Assembly (NCBI GenBank): GCA_030068145.1 | Contig: JAPJBO010000288.1 | Coordinates: 62,001-126,000 of the forward strand | Source of the DNA: Diplonema papillatum | Lineage: Eukaryota; Euglenozoa; Diplonemea; Diplonemida; Diplonemidae | Reading direction: 5' to 3' | DNA length: 64,000 nucleotides | Shown here: in pieces, positions 9,727-20,346 of the stretch | Position numbering within the stretch: position 1 is the stretch's first letter | Layout of the letters: each line of letters starts with the position of its first letter | Position numbers and translations under genes: made by a program | The notes under the pieces: model-generated | What the model was told of the DNA's origin: nothing | Databases searched by the model: none | The model's input: the letters and a program-made list of their open reading frames with translations, nothing else

Positions 9727-12700
9727 TCAGCTCTTGGCGGGCCTGATCCGGGAGGCGACCAGTTTCTTCTTCTTCGGCGTGGCGCTGCGCTTCTTGAGCG
9801 GCGTCCGCTTGGCGGCAGGCTTCCTCCGCGGCTCGCTGGTTGCCTGCCTGCGCAGGGACACAACGCGCTTGAGGGTCGTCGCTGGCTGCGAGCGCCGCCG
9901 GCGCAGCTTTTTGGGCGGCGGACACTCCGCGCGGGCGACATCGTCCGACGACGCGGAAGCAGCCGCCGGCGTGGCCAGCCGCTTGGTGTGAGACCGAGCG
10001 GGGAGCGAGGCGGCGGCGGCGACCAACGCGGCGGCGGTGGCGGCGGCGAAGGTGAAAAGGGTCGTTCGGAGCATGGGGATGACTTCGCCGGCTTTCGCTT
10101 GCAGGTGGATGTGTGCGTGGGGGGTCATTATGGTCGGGTTGGGGTTGACCTCGACGATGTGCCCGTCTTGCAGCTTCACGATGATCGGCAGCTTGTTCGC
10201 GGGCGAAACAACGCAGCTAGACCCCACGACGAGCGCCACCTTCGACGCCTTGCTCAGGAGGTAGCACTGCTTTTTTACGTGGTTGTTCAGCGCCTCGCCG
10301 AAATACACCGCATCCGGCTTCATCACGCCCCCGCACTCTTCGCACTTCGGCGCACGGGCCCGCGCTTCTTTTCGGGTCGGGAGCTTCAGCTGCTGGTCGT
10401 AATCGGGCGTGGTACCGTCCGATGAGATTCCGCTGACGCCGGAACTAAGGCTGGCGGTCGAACCGCTGGACGAAGAGGAAGACGCGGACGAAGTGGCGGA
10501 AGGGGCCGAGGGTGCGGGAGACGCGGACCGCTTGGGTGCTGCGCGGGGGGTCTGCTTCTTGCCCGACGACGCGCCACCGCTGGACGCGGGCTTCGCCCGC
10601 GGAGCGCCGGCCGACGCGAGGGCCGCCTCGGTGAGCCGCGCCGGGCCGTCGTCGCCGGGCTTCGGCGCCCGGCGCGGGCTGCTGCGCTTCGCCGGAGACG
10701 GGCTCCGCTTGGGCGCTGTTTTTTTGCCCTTCTTCTCCTGTTTTTCGGGCACCTCTGGCAGCTTGGCCTCGTCGATCGCCCCTTGGGCGTCGATCCAGCC
10801 GAGCGACTTGAAGACGTCGTCCGCGGTCGCCGTCTGCTTGCAGGACTTGTTCAGGCAGATCCCCCGCATCTCGTTGCCGTGCAACTCATGCACGATGCGG
10901 GATCCCGCGAGCTGGTGGAGGCCGTCTACGTTCTGGGTGACTACACCGTGGACGAAGCCGTGCGCTTCCATCTCCGCCAGAGCGACGTGCGCGGCGTTCG
11001 GGCGGACGTCCTTGAGCAGCTGCCACAGCTCGAACTCGAAGCGCCAGCACATCTCCGGGCTCGCGAGGAAGCCGTTGATGTGGCCGACCGTCTTCTCGTC
11101 GAACCGCTTCCAGATGCCGCCGGGCTCGCGGTACGTCGGCACGCCGCTCTCCGCGCTCACCCCCGCGCCCGTGAACACCATCGCCTGCCCCCCAGCGCGC
11201 AGGATCGTGTCCGCCGTCGTGACGATCGGGTCCAGGATCCTCCGTTTCGTTTTCTGCGTGGGCAAGAAAGTTGAAGGTATGGCAACATTGGTTAAAACAC
11301 GGTTGTGATACGAATCGTTTATTGTATTTTATTGTATTTTTATTGTACAGATTTTCGTATATTATTGTATACAATACTGTACAATAATACAATACTTTAC
11401 AATAATTTACAATAATGTACAAGAATGTACAATAATTTACAATAATATACAATACATTATTGTACGACTGCAGTCCCAGCGATCCTGATGCTCCAGCAGC
11501 AATCAGGCACTCTTCTGATATCCTAGAAATGACGGGAACTGCCTCCCTTTTCTGCAAATAGAACACATGGCCCACGGTTCTGAGGGCCAAACTCCTGCAG
11601 AAGGGAAGAAGCTCCACGAAAAGGTCAACGAACAAACTGGGCCGCAACAAGAAACTGCCCAGTGCACTTAAACAACTGCGAGATCGAGAAGGGATTGAGC
11701 AGAACAGCAAACTCGAAAAAGGCTTTCCCAGATGTTGAAGACTGGAATACACAGTCCGAGCATTTACCAAAAATGCGCGTACTCCACAACCCCTTTAGGC
11801 GCATCAGGCGCACCTGGATTTACCACCCAATTCGAAAAAAGTTAGTTTGCAGAGATGTATATTCCGTTGCGGGAAGCTTCTGACAGCTATCTCGCTGCGC
11901 CCAATTGCAGCAGGTATCTGAATGAAAGGGGCAGTATATCCGTTCACGCCCTGGAGAGCATGCTCGGTCAGGGAAACGAGAAAGAACGAAATACGATGTA
12001 TTTCACTTCCCTGCTGCGTTCGACCCTGAAAACGTCGTTTTGAAGCAAACGTCTGTATCAAGGGGGTCTTCACCTCGGGAAACCTTCACTTCAATTTCCG
12101 GGCTGAACTGAGTCCGAAGTGAAGATTGCCAAAGTGAAGATCGAAGCGAAGATCCACCAAGACGTCCTCCTCGCCAAGACACAGCCCATGATATGGCACC
12201 TGCTGCATTTTCACCCTTTTGAACTGCAACGCTGTCTTTTTGCGCTCGAACACCCCTGACAAAGACACCATGTTCGGAAGTCTGTCGAGTTCATCGGGTC
12301 ATTCCGTGTAAAACCTGTCGTGAACCTTCCACACGCCTTACCCCCTGCAGCACTGCGTGTACAATAATGTACAATAATGTACAATAATATACAATAATGT
12401 ACAATAATGTACAATAAAAATACAATAATTCTTGGTCGGCGGGGGAAATACAATAATGTACAATAATCCATTCGTTTCACAACCGTGTTAAAAGGTAAAA
12501 CAGAGTGGTGTCACCTAACCCCTCAGGGGAATCGCAGGGCCCGCCCACGTGATAAAGCCGTTAAGCACTGGGAACTTTTAAGTACACGGACCGCACGGAT
12601 CGGCATGCACTCCGTTAAGCACTGGGACGTTTTGAGTACGTGGACCACATGGATCAGCATGCACTGCACAAAAGCTGTTAAGCAGCGGCTCTCGATCCCG

Positions 12701-12969
12701 CGGCACCTTTTTTGGTTGTATTTACCCCGTGTTTCATTTTGAGGTACCAGTCTCATCATAGATCACGAATGAAGATACTGATAGCAAAGACAAGGAGTGA
12801 CAGCGTATTCAGTCGAAGTGCGAATTCTGGAGCCTGAGACGGACAGTGCAAGAGCCCCGTCTCAGGTTTAACTTTTCTCGCCGGGGGAGAAACGTACCTT
12901 GCGCGGGACGACCGATAACCGAATGGTCTTGGAAGCAGACTTCTCTGCGCTTTTCTTCTGCACGGGCAT
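9727..12969 (-). CDS. Sirtuin (Sir2-family NAD-dependent deacylase), two exons
   Basis: Exon 1 (12969-12898) encodes 24 basic residues from an ATG and ends at AAG|GTACGT. Exon 2 (11253-9727) starts after a pyrimidine-rich ..CCCACGCAG. Both joins are in phase 0, giving 532 residues. Sir2 motifs, in full-length numbering: GAGVSAESG (53-61), QNVDGLH (131-137), ELHG with the catalytic His (149), a Cys-x4-Cys and a CxxC zinc pair (157/162 and 328/331), and GSS..SPA (368-376). The AESGVPTYR wording resembles class III (SIRT5/CobB-like). Between the zinc pairs lies a low-complexity Ser/Pro/Lys insert of about 165 residues, where relatives have a short loop. A hydrophobic stretch (about 421-441) and a strongly basic tail follow the core. 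The reaction is NAD-dependent lysine deacylation; the target is unknown. Confidence 0.88.
11292..12491. mobile_element. 1.2-kb TTAA-flanked element with inverted ends (MITE-like) in the sirtuin intron
   Basis: The left end reads TTAA-aacacggttgtgatacgaat and the right end, reverse complemented, reads TTAA-cacggttgtgaaacgaat. The inverted repeats continue into AT-rich runs of tgtacaataat on both sides (about 11310-11470 and 12358-12475). TTAA at both ends is the target site of piggyBac-type transposons, though the two ends differ by two bases next to the TTAA. The 0.9-kb core has no recognisable protein, so it is a non-autonomous element. It lies wholly within sirtuin intron 1, with its left end about 38 bp from the acceptor. 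Confidence 0.75.
12540..12690 (-). repeat. Two tandem 54-bp units; 'empty' version of the 47-49 kb cassette
   Basis: Units at 12558-12611 and 12612-12665 each run from ccgttaagcactggg to catgcact. On the minus strand they match the 53-bp repeat at 47481-47533 and 48897-48949. The outer flanks match too: agccgctgcttaac on one side, atcacgtgggcgg and ccctg on the other. Here nothing lies between the two units, whereas at 47-49 kb a 1.36-kb coding block does. Confidence 0.8.
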
Positions 12970-14996
12970 TGTCGCAATGCCTTCGGCTACGCCTGAGTTT
13001 GTCTCTCGTAGGCAGCCACCGTCTCTACTCCTCGGCCAGCCAAAGACGAATTCGTCCTTTTTTTGCTCTTTTTTGAAGGAAAGGGGCTCACTTTGTAAAA
13101 AGAACGATCCGTTTCTTCCTGCGAAGTTGATTTGTGTGTTGTTCGCTTGCAACGAGATCACAGTTGCGAAGAAAGGAATCTAGGCCCTGCCCCCCCCTTT
13201 GACGTGCTTCTCCCGGCTGATTTCCGGTTGTGAGCGACCTGTGTCCATACTCGATGCGCGGGGAATGATAGTCTCCAGAGGCAACTCTCTGATGCAAACA
13301 ATTCTTGGCTCGCAAAACCCTTTTGCGTTTGGTGTAAAGGCACCACTGCCAAGGGACATAACCACCCAAGCGAGCGTCAGCTTCTGAAGTTCACATCTGC
13401 CAGTCCAGGTGACTGATTCGTCAGCCACGCCTGCAAAGCGGTCAAAGCAAACCTCAAGTGTCGCAAGTTAAAAAGCTAAAGTGGATGCCTCCTAAAGTTG
13501 CCTCGATTGATACGCGACGCCTGTCGCACGTCACTTGTCACGTCAGCAAGAAAAGAAAGCGGTGGTGGGCACGTCCTGCATATCCTTCTCTTTTCTGACT
13601 TTTCTGATGGAAACGTACACGGTGGGCGGAACAATGATGGGGCGATGAGTTCGGGCGACACCGGGATGCAGTTCCGAACTTAGAAAAGGGGGCAAGAAAA
13701 GGGGTCGACGGCGTCGGAAGAGACGCGAAACCAAAGAAAACAACAAAAAAGAAGGAAAAAGAACGGCCGAAAACGAAGAAGAAACAAGTTGATGGAAGTC
13801 GGTGCTTTCGTCTTTTCCTAATGCAGTCTGGGGCTAGAGGGAAGGTCGGCATCCGTTTCTGTATTGCAGACCGCGGCGGCCGGGAACATGCGGTAGACAA
13901 AGCATGCCGGAAAGCTAGCACAGCCTACCATGCGACATTCTGGGATGTTTTCATGCCCAGCCCACCATGGAAAACAGAATCAGCGCAGAGCCGGAAGCAG
14001 GCGTGACAATCCTGCGGAATCGGAGGCAATGCCCATCGCCAAACCGGTACATGTACCGGTCGGAATTAGCTTCGCAAGGGAGGGGATGATCAACGGAAGT
14101 CGCAAACCAAAAGATTCCCAAATTCAGCATGAAATCCAAGTGTGTCGCGCCAACGTGGCAACGTGGTTGTACAACATGGGGCGACGAAAGCAGTTTCTTA
14201 GGAAGGCCTCCTCACGCTCGTTTCATTTGGCCGAGAACGATCACGGCAACACACGCGTATGCAGGACGAAGGGACTGCGCACCAGAGGAGCTTCATAGAA
14301 CTGCTTAGAGCTGTACCACGCACGGTACACCGTCTATCAAAAGGGAAGGGATCGGCTTAAATTAATGATGAACTTGCAAAGCACACTGAGCTCTTACTGC
14401 AGGGAGCTTGCCCTCGAAGTCCGGGCTCGAGTCCCCAGGAGAGCTCACACCTACACTGCAGGGAGTGTGCCACGAATGTCAACAGCAGAGCTTCACATAG
14501 CGTTCAGGATGCAGTTGTTAAAGGAGGTGAGGTTGCCCACCCTGATGGAAAGTTACCTCGCCCGAGGTTGTTTCCCCGGGATAAAAGCACTTCTTACACA
14601 TTCCCTTGCGCTGGTGATATCAGTTGTGAAGGCGTAGCGTGTCCTTACTCCTCCTGCCATGACAGCCGCCCTCGTTAGACAACTCGTAGAGCAGAAGCTC
14701 CCCTGAGTAAACTGCTCGCAAACTGCGGACCGCGCGCGCTGCTCAAATTCGTGGGTCTCGCCGTGGATTTTTCTCCGGAGTTGGGATTAAACGCGATATG
14801 CACAAGAAGCAAAGGCGTGGCTTTTCCATTTCTCCCGGAAAGAAACTGGGGTGTCGTCACGACATGCGCAGACGAAGCAACAACGCAAAGCGACGGTGCG
14901 AAAACGGAGACCAACTCAAGCTCGTTTCAGGCACCGGGAGCACTGCGCCGGTCGTCGGAGGAACACAAGCGCCAGTACACTCGAGCTATCTCGAGC
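12970..14996. other. Intergenic stretch with RepC and RepD pieces
   Basis: No gene is supported. It contains the upstream region of the sirtuin gene, a RepC piece at about 14288-14362 and a RepD piece at about 14525-14645. The frame upstream of the sirtuin ATG stays open to about 13160, so the true start could lie further upstream, but no other ATG is in frame. Confidence 0.4.
14525..14645 (+). repeat. RepD copy (diverged)
   Basis: It contains 'cattcccttgcgctggtgat' followed by 'atcagttgtgaaggcg'. RepD recurs at about 18750-18910 and 57735-57905, where the shared core is 'aacattcccttgcgctagtg' and then 'tgttcttactt'. Class unknown. Confidence 0.55.
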
Positions 14997-17900
14997 CTAA
15001 TGCCTCTTGTACCGTTTCTTCGACTTGAACGTGCCCTTCCTCTCCGTAAACTTCCAGTCCTTCTTCTTGTCCTTACCCGATTTCTTGCCCGTTTTCTTAA
15101 GTCTCGTCGCGGCTTGGTCCATCTGTGAGTGTACGTTGAATTGGCGGCGGCATTCAAACGCCAGGATTCAGGACATGTGATTCTGCTAGGTACTTCTGCT
15201 GGTTTGCTCGTTGACACCATCTTGCACTTTTCGACGAACACATTCGGTGTCTTGGGTGAAAGGAGTTACTTAGCAATGGTGCACACCTTCTTCGCCTTCG
15301 CCTCTCTCCGCTTCGCCATGTACTCTCCCTTGTTGGCCTTCCTCAGGGATTTACCACGGTGCTTAATAATCTCGTGCGGTACGTAGATCTTCCCGTATTT
15401 GTCGGATTTCGGGGCTGCTTCGGTGCTCTTCTCCGCCATAGCTTCCAGGCGCGCGCGCTGTTGTGGTGTTAGAGTGGATACTTTATTGTGGCTTTTTCCA
15501 GAGTTAACGTCCGCTTGAGACTTCCGGGACTTTTCCTAAAGAGTCAAGAAGTCCGAGCAGGAACCTCTAATCATGATCGATGGCTACCTGAAACTACAAG
15601 ATTTCGGGGGGAGGTGCGGTCAACAACATCTCCATTTTCGATTCGTCTTTTCTCCTACTCGAGAGGGTGGTAGTGGGAAGAGGAACTGTCTTATGCCATA
15701 AAGCCTCTGCGGCAAAGTTCCGCGATAAAGAATAGGCGTGTGTTTGTTTGTACGTGCCGGGGGAGGATTAGCCTGTTAGTGAACGATAGTGAGTGAATAT
15801 GACCGTTTGGCGAATCTTCTCCCAAACACGCTGCCAGCGTTCTCTTTCGTGTTTACAAAGCATTGTTACTACGTAGTATTAGTATGTGTCGTCTGCTGAA
15901 GCAGCCGGAGACAGCAGGCGCAGGGGACAAGTCTTGCTTTACTTGTCTCTTCTTCATGGAGACCCGCCCCGGGCATCCCGGCTGTCCAATCACGGTCGCG
16001 AAAGGTTTGTGTCTATAGTGATGAGGTGGTTGACCAGGCCCCCACGAAGCCTTATACACAACACGGCTACAACACGAGGATGCAGCCGTGCTTAGGTGTG
16101 CACTCAGCCATCAGGCCATTGGCTGCTAAGCATCCCCCGACCGGTCGATTTGCCACTTTTGTGGCCCCATATTCGCCGGGCGGTGCTGTCAGCACTTGTT
16201 CCGCGTCGCATCAAGTACATGATGCTGGCGGTAGGGGGATCGGCGACCGCGACTCAATTACGGTGCGGTCAACAGTGTCGCCTCGTGAAGGCCCCCTCAT
16301 GACACCTGATTGTTACTACGAAAAATAAGAATTCCTGTGTTGCCGAAGCATACCTTCGCTCCGAACTCTCCCTGTTTCCGCGCTATGGCGTGGAAGGAGG
16401 AGCCCATCTCGTACTCAGACAAGTCGCGAGCCGCCGCTTGGTCCGCGTCTTCTCTCGATCGCTTCTTGTTTTCCTTCTTGTCTGCCTCGGATGAGAACCA
16501 CGTCGGTTTGGGCCTGTTTTGAATTGTTACAAATCCTCGGTGCGCTGCTCAACGGGGCAAAGCAATGGCAACTCTGGATTCCGAACTAGCCGCTGCATTT
16601 GGAAGAGCCCGACTGGCTCAGCAGCACGGGCATCTCTTGTTCCGTTCCAACACATCTGCAGCTGCAGGGCAGATGTGTTGAAACGGAACAAGAGCAAGCT
16701 CTCTAGCAAACAATGTGTGTCGGCGCAGATGGGGGATAGTCAATGCACCTGCAACAGTCTTTGGCAGGTGAAAAAAATGGCCTTGACGCCGGACTTCCGT
16801 TAAGATAGACCAAACGGCTCAACGACCACCAGATCCAGGTCGCTTTCCTATCTAGCGTGACACTGCACAGTGCATACCTGGCCCTGATTTCGTCCATGTG
16901 CAGCAGCGTGTTCTGCTGTTTGTTCACCTGCTTCTCCGCGTCTTCCAGCTCCCGGCCGGTGATGGCGAGTTCCATTCGCTCCCGGATCTTCGGCTGGAGC
17001 GAGTCTACGGTACGTTCCGCGTCTTTGAGGCGGTCGTCGTCGACGGTGCGCTGCCTGACCTTCGACGTCTGCGTCGAGTTGATCTGCGCCTTGGACAGCT
17101 TGACAATTTTTTTCATCAGGTCCAAGTTCGCCGCCCCGACGAACGCAACGGACCGTCCGGTGTTCCCGATCCGCGCCGTCCGGCCAACGCGGTGGACGTA
17201 CCCCGTGATGTCGCACGGCATGTCGTAGTTGATGACGGTGCGGACACCTTCGATGTCGAGGCCACGCGAAGCGACTTCGGTGGTGACAAGCACTCTGACT
17301 TCGCGGTTGCGAAAGCGGTCGAGGGCGGCGAGACGTTCTTCCTGCGAGACGCTTTGGTGGAGCTCCGCGCACGAGACACCGAGGAGGTCGAGCAGGATGC
17401 GGACGCGCATCGCGCGGGTCTTCTTCTCGCAGAACACGATCACGCCCCTCCGGAACTCCTTCTGTATGAGGCACGTCAGGTACCACATGCGGGCCCTCTC
17501 TTCGAGGTCCGCCGGCAGCCGGATGAACTCCTGCGTCAAGTTCGCTGCGACGGCGACGTGCCCAACGTCCACGTTCAACGGCTTCTCGAGAGCGAGGGCC
17601 GCGAGCTCGTTGACTTCGCGGGTCATCGTCGCGCTCAGCAGCAGCGTCTGCCGCTTCGGCGGGCAAAACCGCAGCAGCTCCTCGATTTGCGGGCGGAACC
17701 CATGGGACAGCAGCCGGTCGGCCTCGTCGAGGACGAGCATCTCGAGCCCGTCCAGCGACACGCCCGCTGCGTTGCGCAGGGCGTCGATCAACCGCCCTGG
17801 CGTCGCGATGACCACTTCGGGGCGATTGCGCAGCTCTCGCTGCTGGGCGGGGACGGACAGGCCGCCGATTACCAGCGACTTCGACACGCCCATGCCCTCG

Positions 17901-18613
17901 CTCAGCTGGTCGAGCATGTTCATGCACTGCACGGCGAGCTCGCGGGTGGGCAGGAGGGCGACCGCGCGGATGCAGGCTTTCGCGCGCTTTTGGGTGGTGA
18001 CGCGCTGCAGGATCGGGATCAGGAACGTGCCTGTCTTCCCGGATCCCGTGACTGCGCGGCAGCAGACGTCGTAGCCGTCGACCGCGGCCGGGATTGCCTT
18101 GCACTGGACGGGCGTCGGCATGACCCAGCCGCAGGTGGCGACTGCGTGGTTCAGCTGCTTGCTGAGGGGCAGATCGAACCACGACGTCTTGTCCTGCTGC
18201 TGTCCCTCGGCGATCTTCACCGTCCGGGCCCCGTCGTAGGCGCCTTCTCCGGCGGGTTTCGCGGGCTTCACGGGCTTCGCGGGGGTCGCGGCGGCGGTTT
18301 CCTCTTCTTCTTCTTCTTCGGCTTCTTCGTTTTCTTCGTCTTCTTCGTGCTCGGCTTCTTCTTCTTCGTCAGCCGCGTCGGCTTCTTCACCCGGCGCCGC
18401 GACGTCTTCGTCGTCGTCGTCGGACGCGTCGCTCACGTCGAGGGCGAGGTGCGCCTCATCCTCGGACTCGTTTCCGCCGCTCTCCGTGTCCTCCCAAGAG
18501 TCTTCGTCGTCGTCCTTGTCGTTCGCCGCCCTCTTCTTCCGGTCCGCGGGGTTGATGCTGAAGCCGCGCCCGGGCCCCGCAAGGCCGGCGAAGAAGCCGC
18601 CAACCTTGTTCAT
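14997..18613 (-). CDS. DDX27: DEAD-box RNA helicase, DDX27/Drs1 family, four exons
   Basis: Exons: 18613-16878, 16513-16354, 15457-15287 and 15122-14997, with donors GTATGC, GTATGC and GTGTGC. All phases fit, giving 730 residues (human DDX27 is about 796, yeast Drs1 about 752). The N-terminus (30-110) is very acidic. Helicase motifs: GSGKT 190-194, PTREL 222-226, TPGR 271-274, DEAD 296-299, SAT 327-329, SRGLDIEG from about 449, HRVGRTAR 474-481. Exon 2 supplies the family's post-core block (RPKPTWFSSEADKKENKK). Exon 4 ends ..GTFKSKKRYKRH, matching the DDX27 end (..NFKSKSRYKRRK). The family works in 60S ribosome assembly in the nucleolus. Reading exon 1 alone past its donor would give a false tail. 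Confidence 0.93.
15728..15878 (+). repeat. RepB copy in helicase intron 2
   Basis: A clear RepB copy from 'aagaataggcgtgtg' to 'gcattgttactac', on the strand opposite the gene and inside intron 2 (15458-16353). A second RepB end piece (gattgttactacgaaaaat) lies at about 16309. Confidence 0.75.
16634..16694. other. Long hairpin in helicase intron 1
   Basis: Arms 16634-16659 and 16669-16694 are complementary at 25 of 26 positions (ctcttgttccgttccaacac.. pairs with ..aaacggaacaagag), with a 9-base loop rich in ctgcag. It lies wholly within intron 1 (16514-16877). It could be a small-RNA precursor or a tiny fold-back element. Confidence 0.7.
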
Positions 18614-18744
18614 GATTGCGATGGGTTTTTAGGTGCTTGTTTTTTGATTCGTCGGGAGACAGGAGGGAGGGGGAGAGAGGGGGGGGGGGGGAGTCTCCTG
18701 CGAGTTGAATGAGATGAAGCTTCGGTGGGTTGCTGCTCTTCTCG

Positions 18745-18910
18745 CGGTGACCTCAAGCTCGTTTCTCCGATTGAAGGCAGGCACTCAACACTTCCCTTGC
18801 GCGTGAGTTTATCACACGTTACAAAGAGGTGTTCTTACTTCTTCCTTTCCGTTTTCACATTTCTTCTTGGCGCTCTCGGGCACACAAAACGAAGAGCAGA
18901 AAGTCTTTCT
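18745..18910 (+). repeat. RepD copy upstream of the helicase
   Basis: It shares 'gtgacctcaagctcgtttc', 'acttcccttgcgc', 'gtgttcttactt' and 'acgaagagcagaaa' with the copy at 57735-57905. The end 'cacacaaaacgaagagcag' is then repeated at about 19234, between the two duplicated helicase fragments. Confidence 0.65.
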
Positions 18911-18957
18911 TCTTCGCCTTCTTCGTTTTCGTCAGCCGCGTTTTCTTTGCCTTGCGG

Positions 18958-19232
18958 CCCCTAGTCTTCGTCCCCATCATCCGACGCGCCGCTCACGTCG
19001 AGGGCGAGATCCGCCTCATTCTCGGACTCGTTTCCGCCGCTTTCCATGTTCTCCCAAGAGTCTTTAGTCGTCGTCCTTGTCGTTCGCCGCCCTCTTCTTC
19101 CGGTCCGCGAGGTTGATGCTGAAGCCGCGCCCGGGCCCCGCAAGGCCGGCGAAGAAGCCGCCATCCTTGTTCATGATTGCGATGGGCTTTTAGGTGCTTG
19201 TTTTTTGATTCGTCGGGAGACAGGAGGGAGGC
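18958..19232 (-). pseudogene. Broken copy 1 of the helicase 5' end
   Basis: It repeats the start of DDX27 exon 1 (acidic region back to the ATG) plus about 60 bp of its upstream leader (tttaggtgcttgttttttga, gtcgggagacaggaggga). An extra base near 'gagtctttagtcgtcg' breaks the frame relative to the functional exon. Only about the first 70 codons are represented. Confidence 0.85.
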
Positions 19233-19313
19233 GGGCACACAAAACGAAGAGCAGAAAGTCTTTCTTCTTCGCCTTCTGCGTTTTCGTCAGGCAGCGTTTT
19301 CTTTGCCTTGCGG

Positions 19314-19550
19314 CCCCTAGTCTTGGTCCCCGTCATCCGACGCGCCGCTCACGTCGAGGGCGAGATCCGCCTCATTCTCGGACTCGTTTCCGCCGCTTTC
19401 CATGTTCTCCCAAGAGTCTTTAGTCGTCGTCCTTGTCGTTCGCCGCCCTCTTCTTTCGGTCCGCGGGGTTGACGCTGAAGCCGACGCGCCCGGGCCCCGC
19501 AAGGCCGGCGAAGAAGCCGCCAACTTTGTTGTTCAGGATTGCGAAGGTCA
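19314..19550 (-). pseudogene. Broken copy 2 of the helicase 5' end
   Basis: A second partial copy of the same exon-1 start, sharing the extra base of copy 1, so the two arose from each other rather than independently from the intact gene. The start codon region has changed (ttgttcaggattgcg instead of ttgttcatgattgcg). The spacer (about 19231-19313) repeats about 18880-18957, giving a tandem unit of about 355 bp. Confidence 0.85.
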
Positions 19551-20346
19551 ATGACCACAGCCGTACACTGACGCAGCAGCGCCTGGCAGTCGTTCAGGGC
19601 CCAATCTGCAACAGGGTACCCCATGGACAGACACAAGCACCCCAACTGTCAAGCCATCTATCCGCAGTGCCTTATCATCCCGCTGCTCGACTTATAGTTG
19701 CGTGCAGAAGCGAAAGGATTCCTGAGCATACTTTTTTGCTTTTGAAAACGTTATTACATTCATCTATAAGGTACGAGGGGAACCTGCAAACACGTACAAT
19801 CGGAGCAGCTGAATGAACAAAATATGCGCACGGCCAAGCAGCTGCACGAGAATCTACTTCGAGTAGCCTGGTGCCAGTCTTATGTTTCCTACGGGCCGCG
19901 TAACCGTGTGCGGATAAACCCGGCTGGAGCTGGCGACGCATTGCTGCTGAATGGGAAGTCGGCAGGCTCCGTTTGGATCCAAAGACACACGTGGACGGGT
20001 AACTCCTGCTGCACTTGCGGACACGGAATGACGCGTGTCAGTAATCCGCCGACGCATTGCTGCTGAGGCTCAGGCTCCGTGGGCGCAATGCTCGCGTCGT
20101 CGCCGTGCGCGGAGAGCTCCGGCAGTCGGATTTCTCGGTCCCCCGGCCCTTTGTATCAACGCATTGACAAAGGAGGTGGCCATCGCGCGGAGTCTCTGAC
20201 GGCCGCTGAGGGGGAACAACGACGGAACAGCACCTGCAAGAACCTAGACCAACCTGTGGCGGCTTCTCGTATTTCCTCCTCTGTAATTGCGCAAATACAC
20301 GTGGGCCGGATAATTCCTGCACTTGCAGACGACGGGATGGCGCGTG
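19551..20346. other. Region with duplicated 3' ends of the coiled-coil gene
   Basis: Two partial copies of the 3' end of the gene at 20347-21459 lie here: a short one at about 19926-19985 (cgacgcattgctgctgaatg, then gggaagtcggcaggctccg) and a longer one at about 20010-20150 (ccgacgcattgctgctgagg, then gtgggcgcaatgctcgcgtc). No separate gene is supported. Confidence 0.7.

Noticed and set aside
11254-11265. TTG as start of the sirtuin
   Set aside because: It falls inside a clear 3' splice site, and an in-phase upstream exon with an ATG and a GTACGT donor exists at 12898-12969.
11300-12475. AT-rich arrays as a replication origin
   Set aside because: They are symmetrical inner parts of an inverted-end element, which explains them better.
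16703-16877. C-terminal extension of the helicase beyond 'DEIRAR'
   Set aside because: It reads through a GTATGC donor. The true C-terminus is found in three further exons that match the family.
16898-18712. 604-codon plus-strand frame
   Set aside because: It is antisense to the DDX27 exon and exists because GC-rich codons leave the reverse frame open. It has no domain, while the minus frame has every helicase motif.
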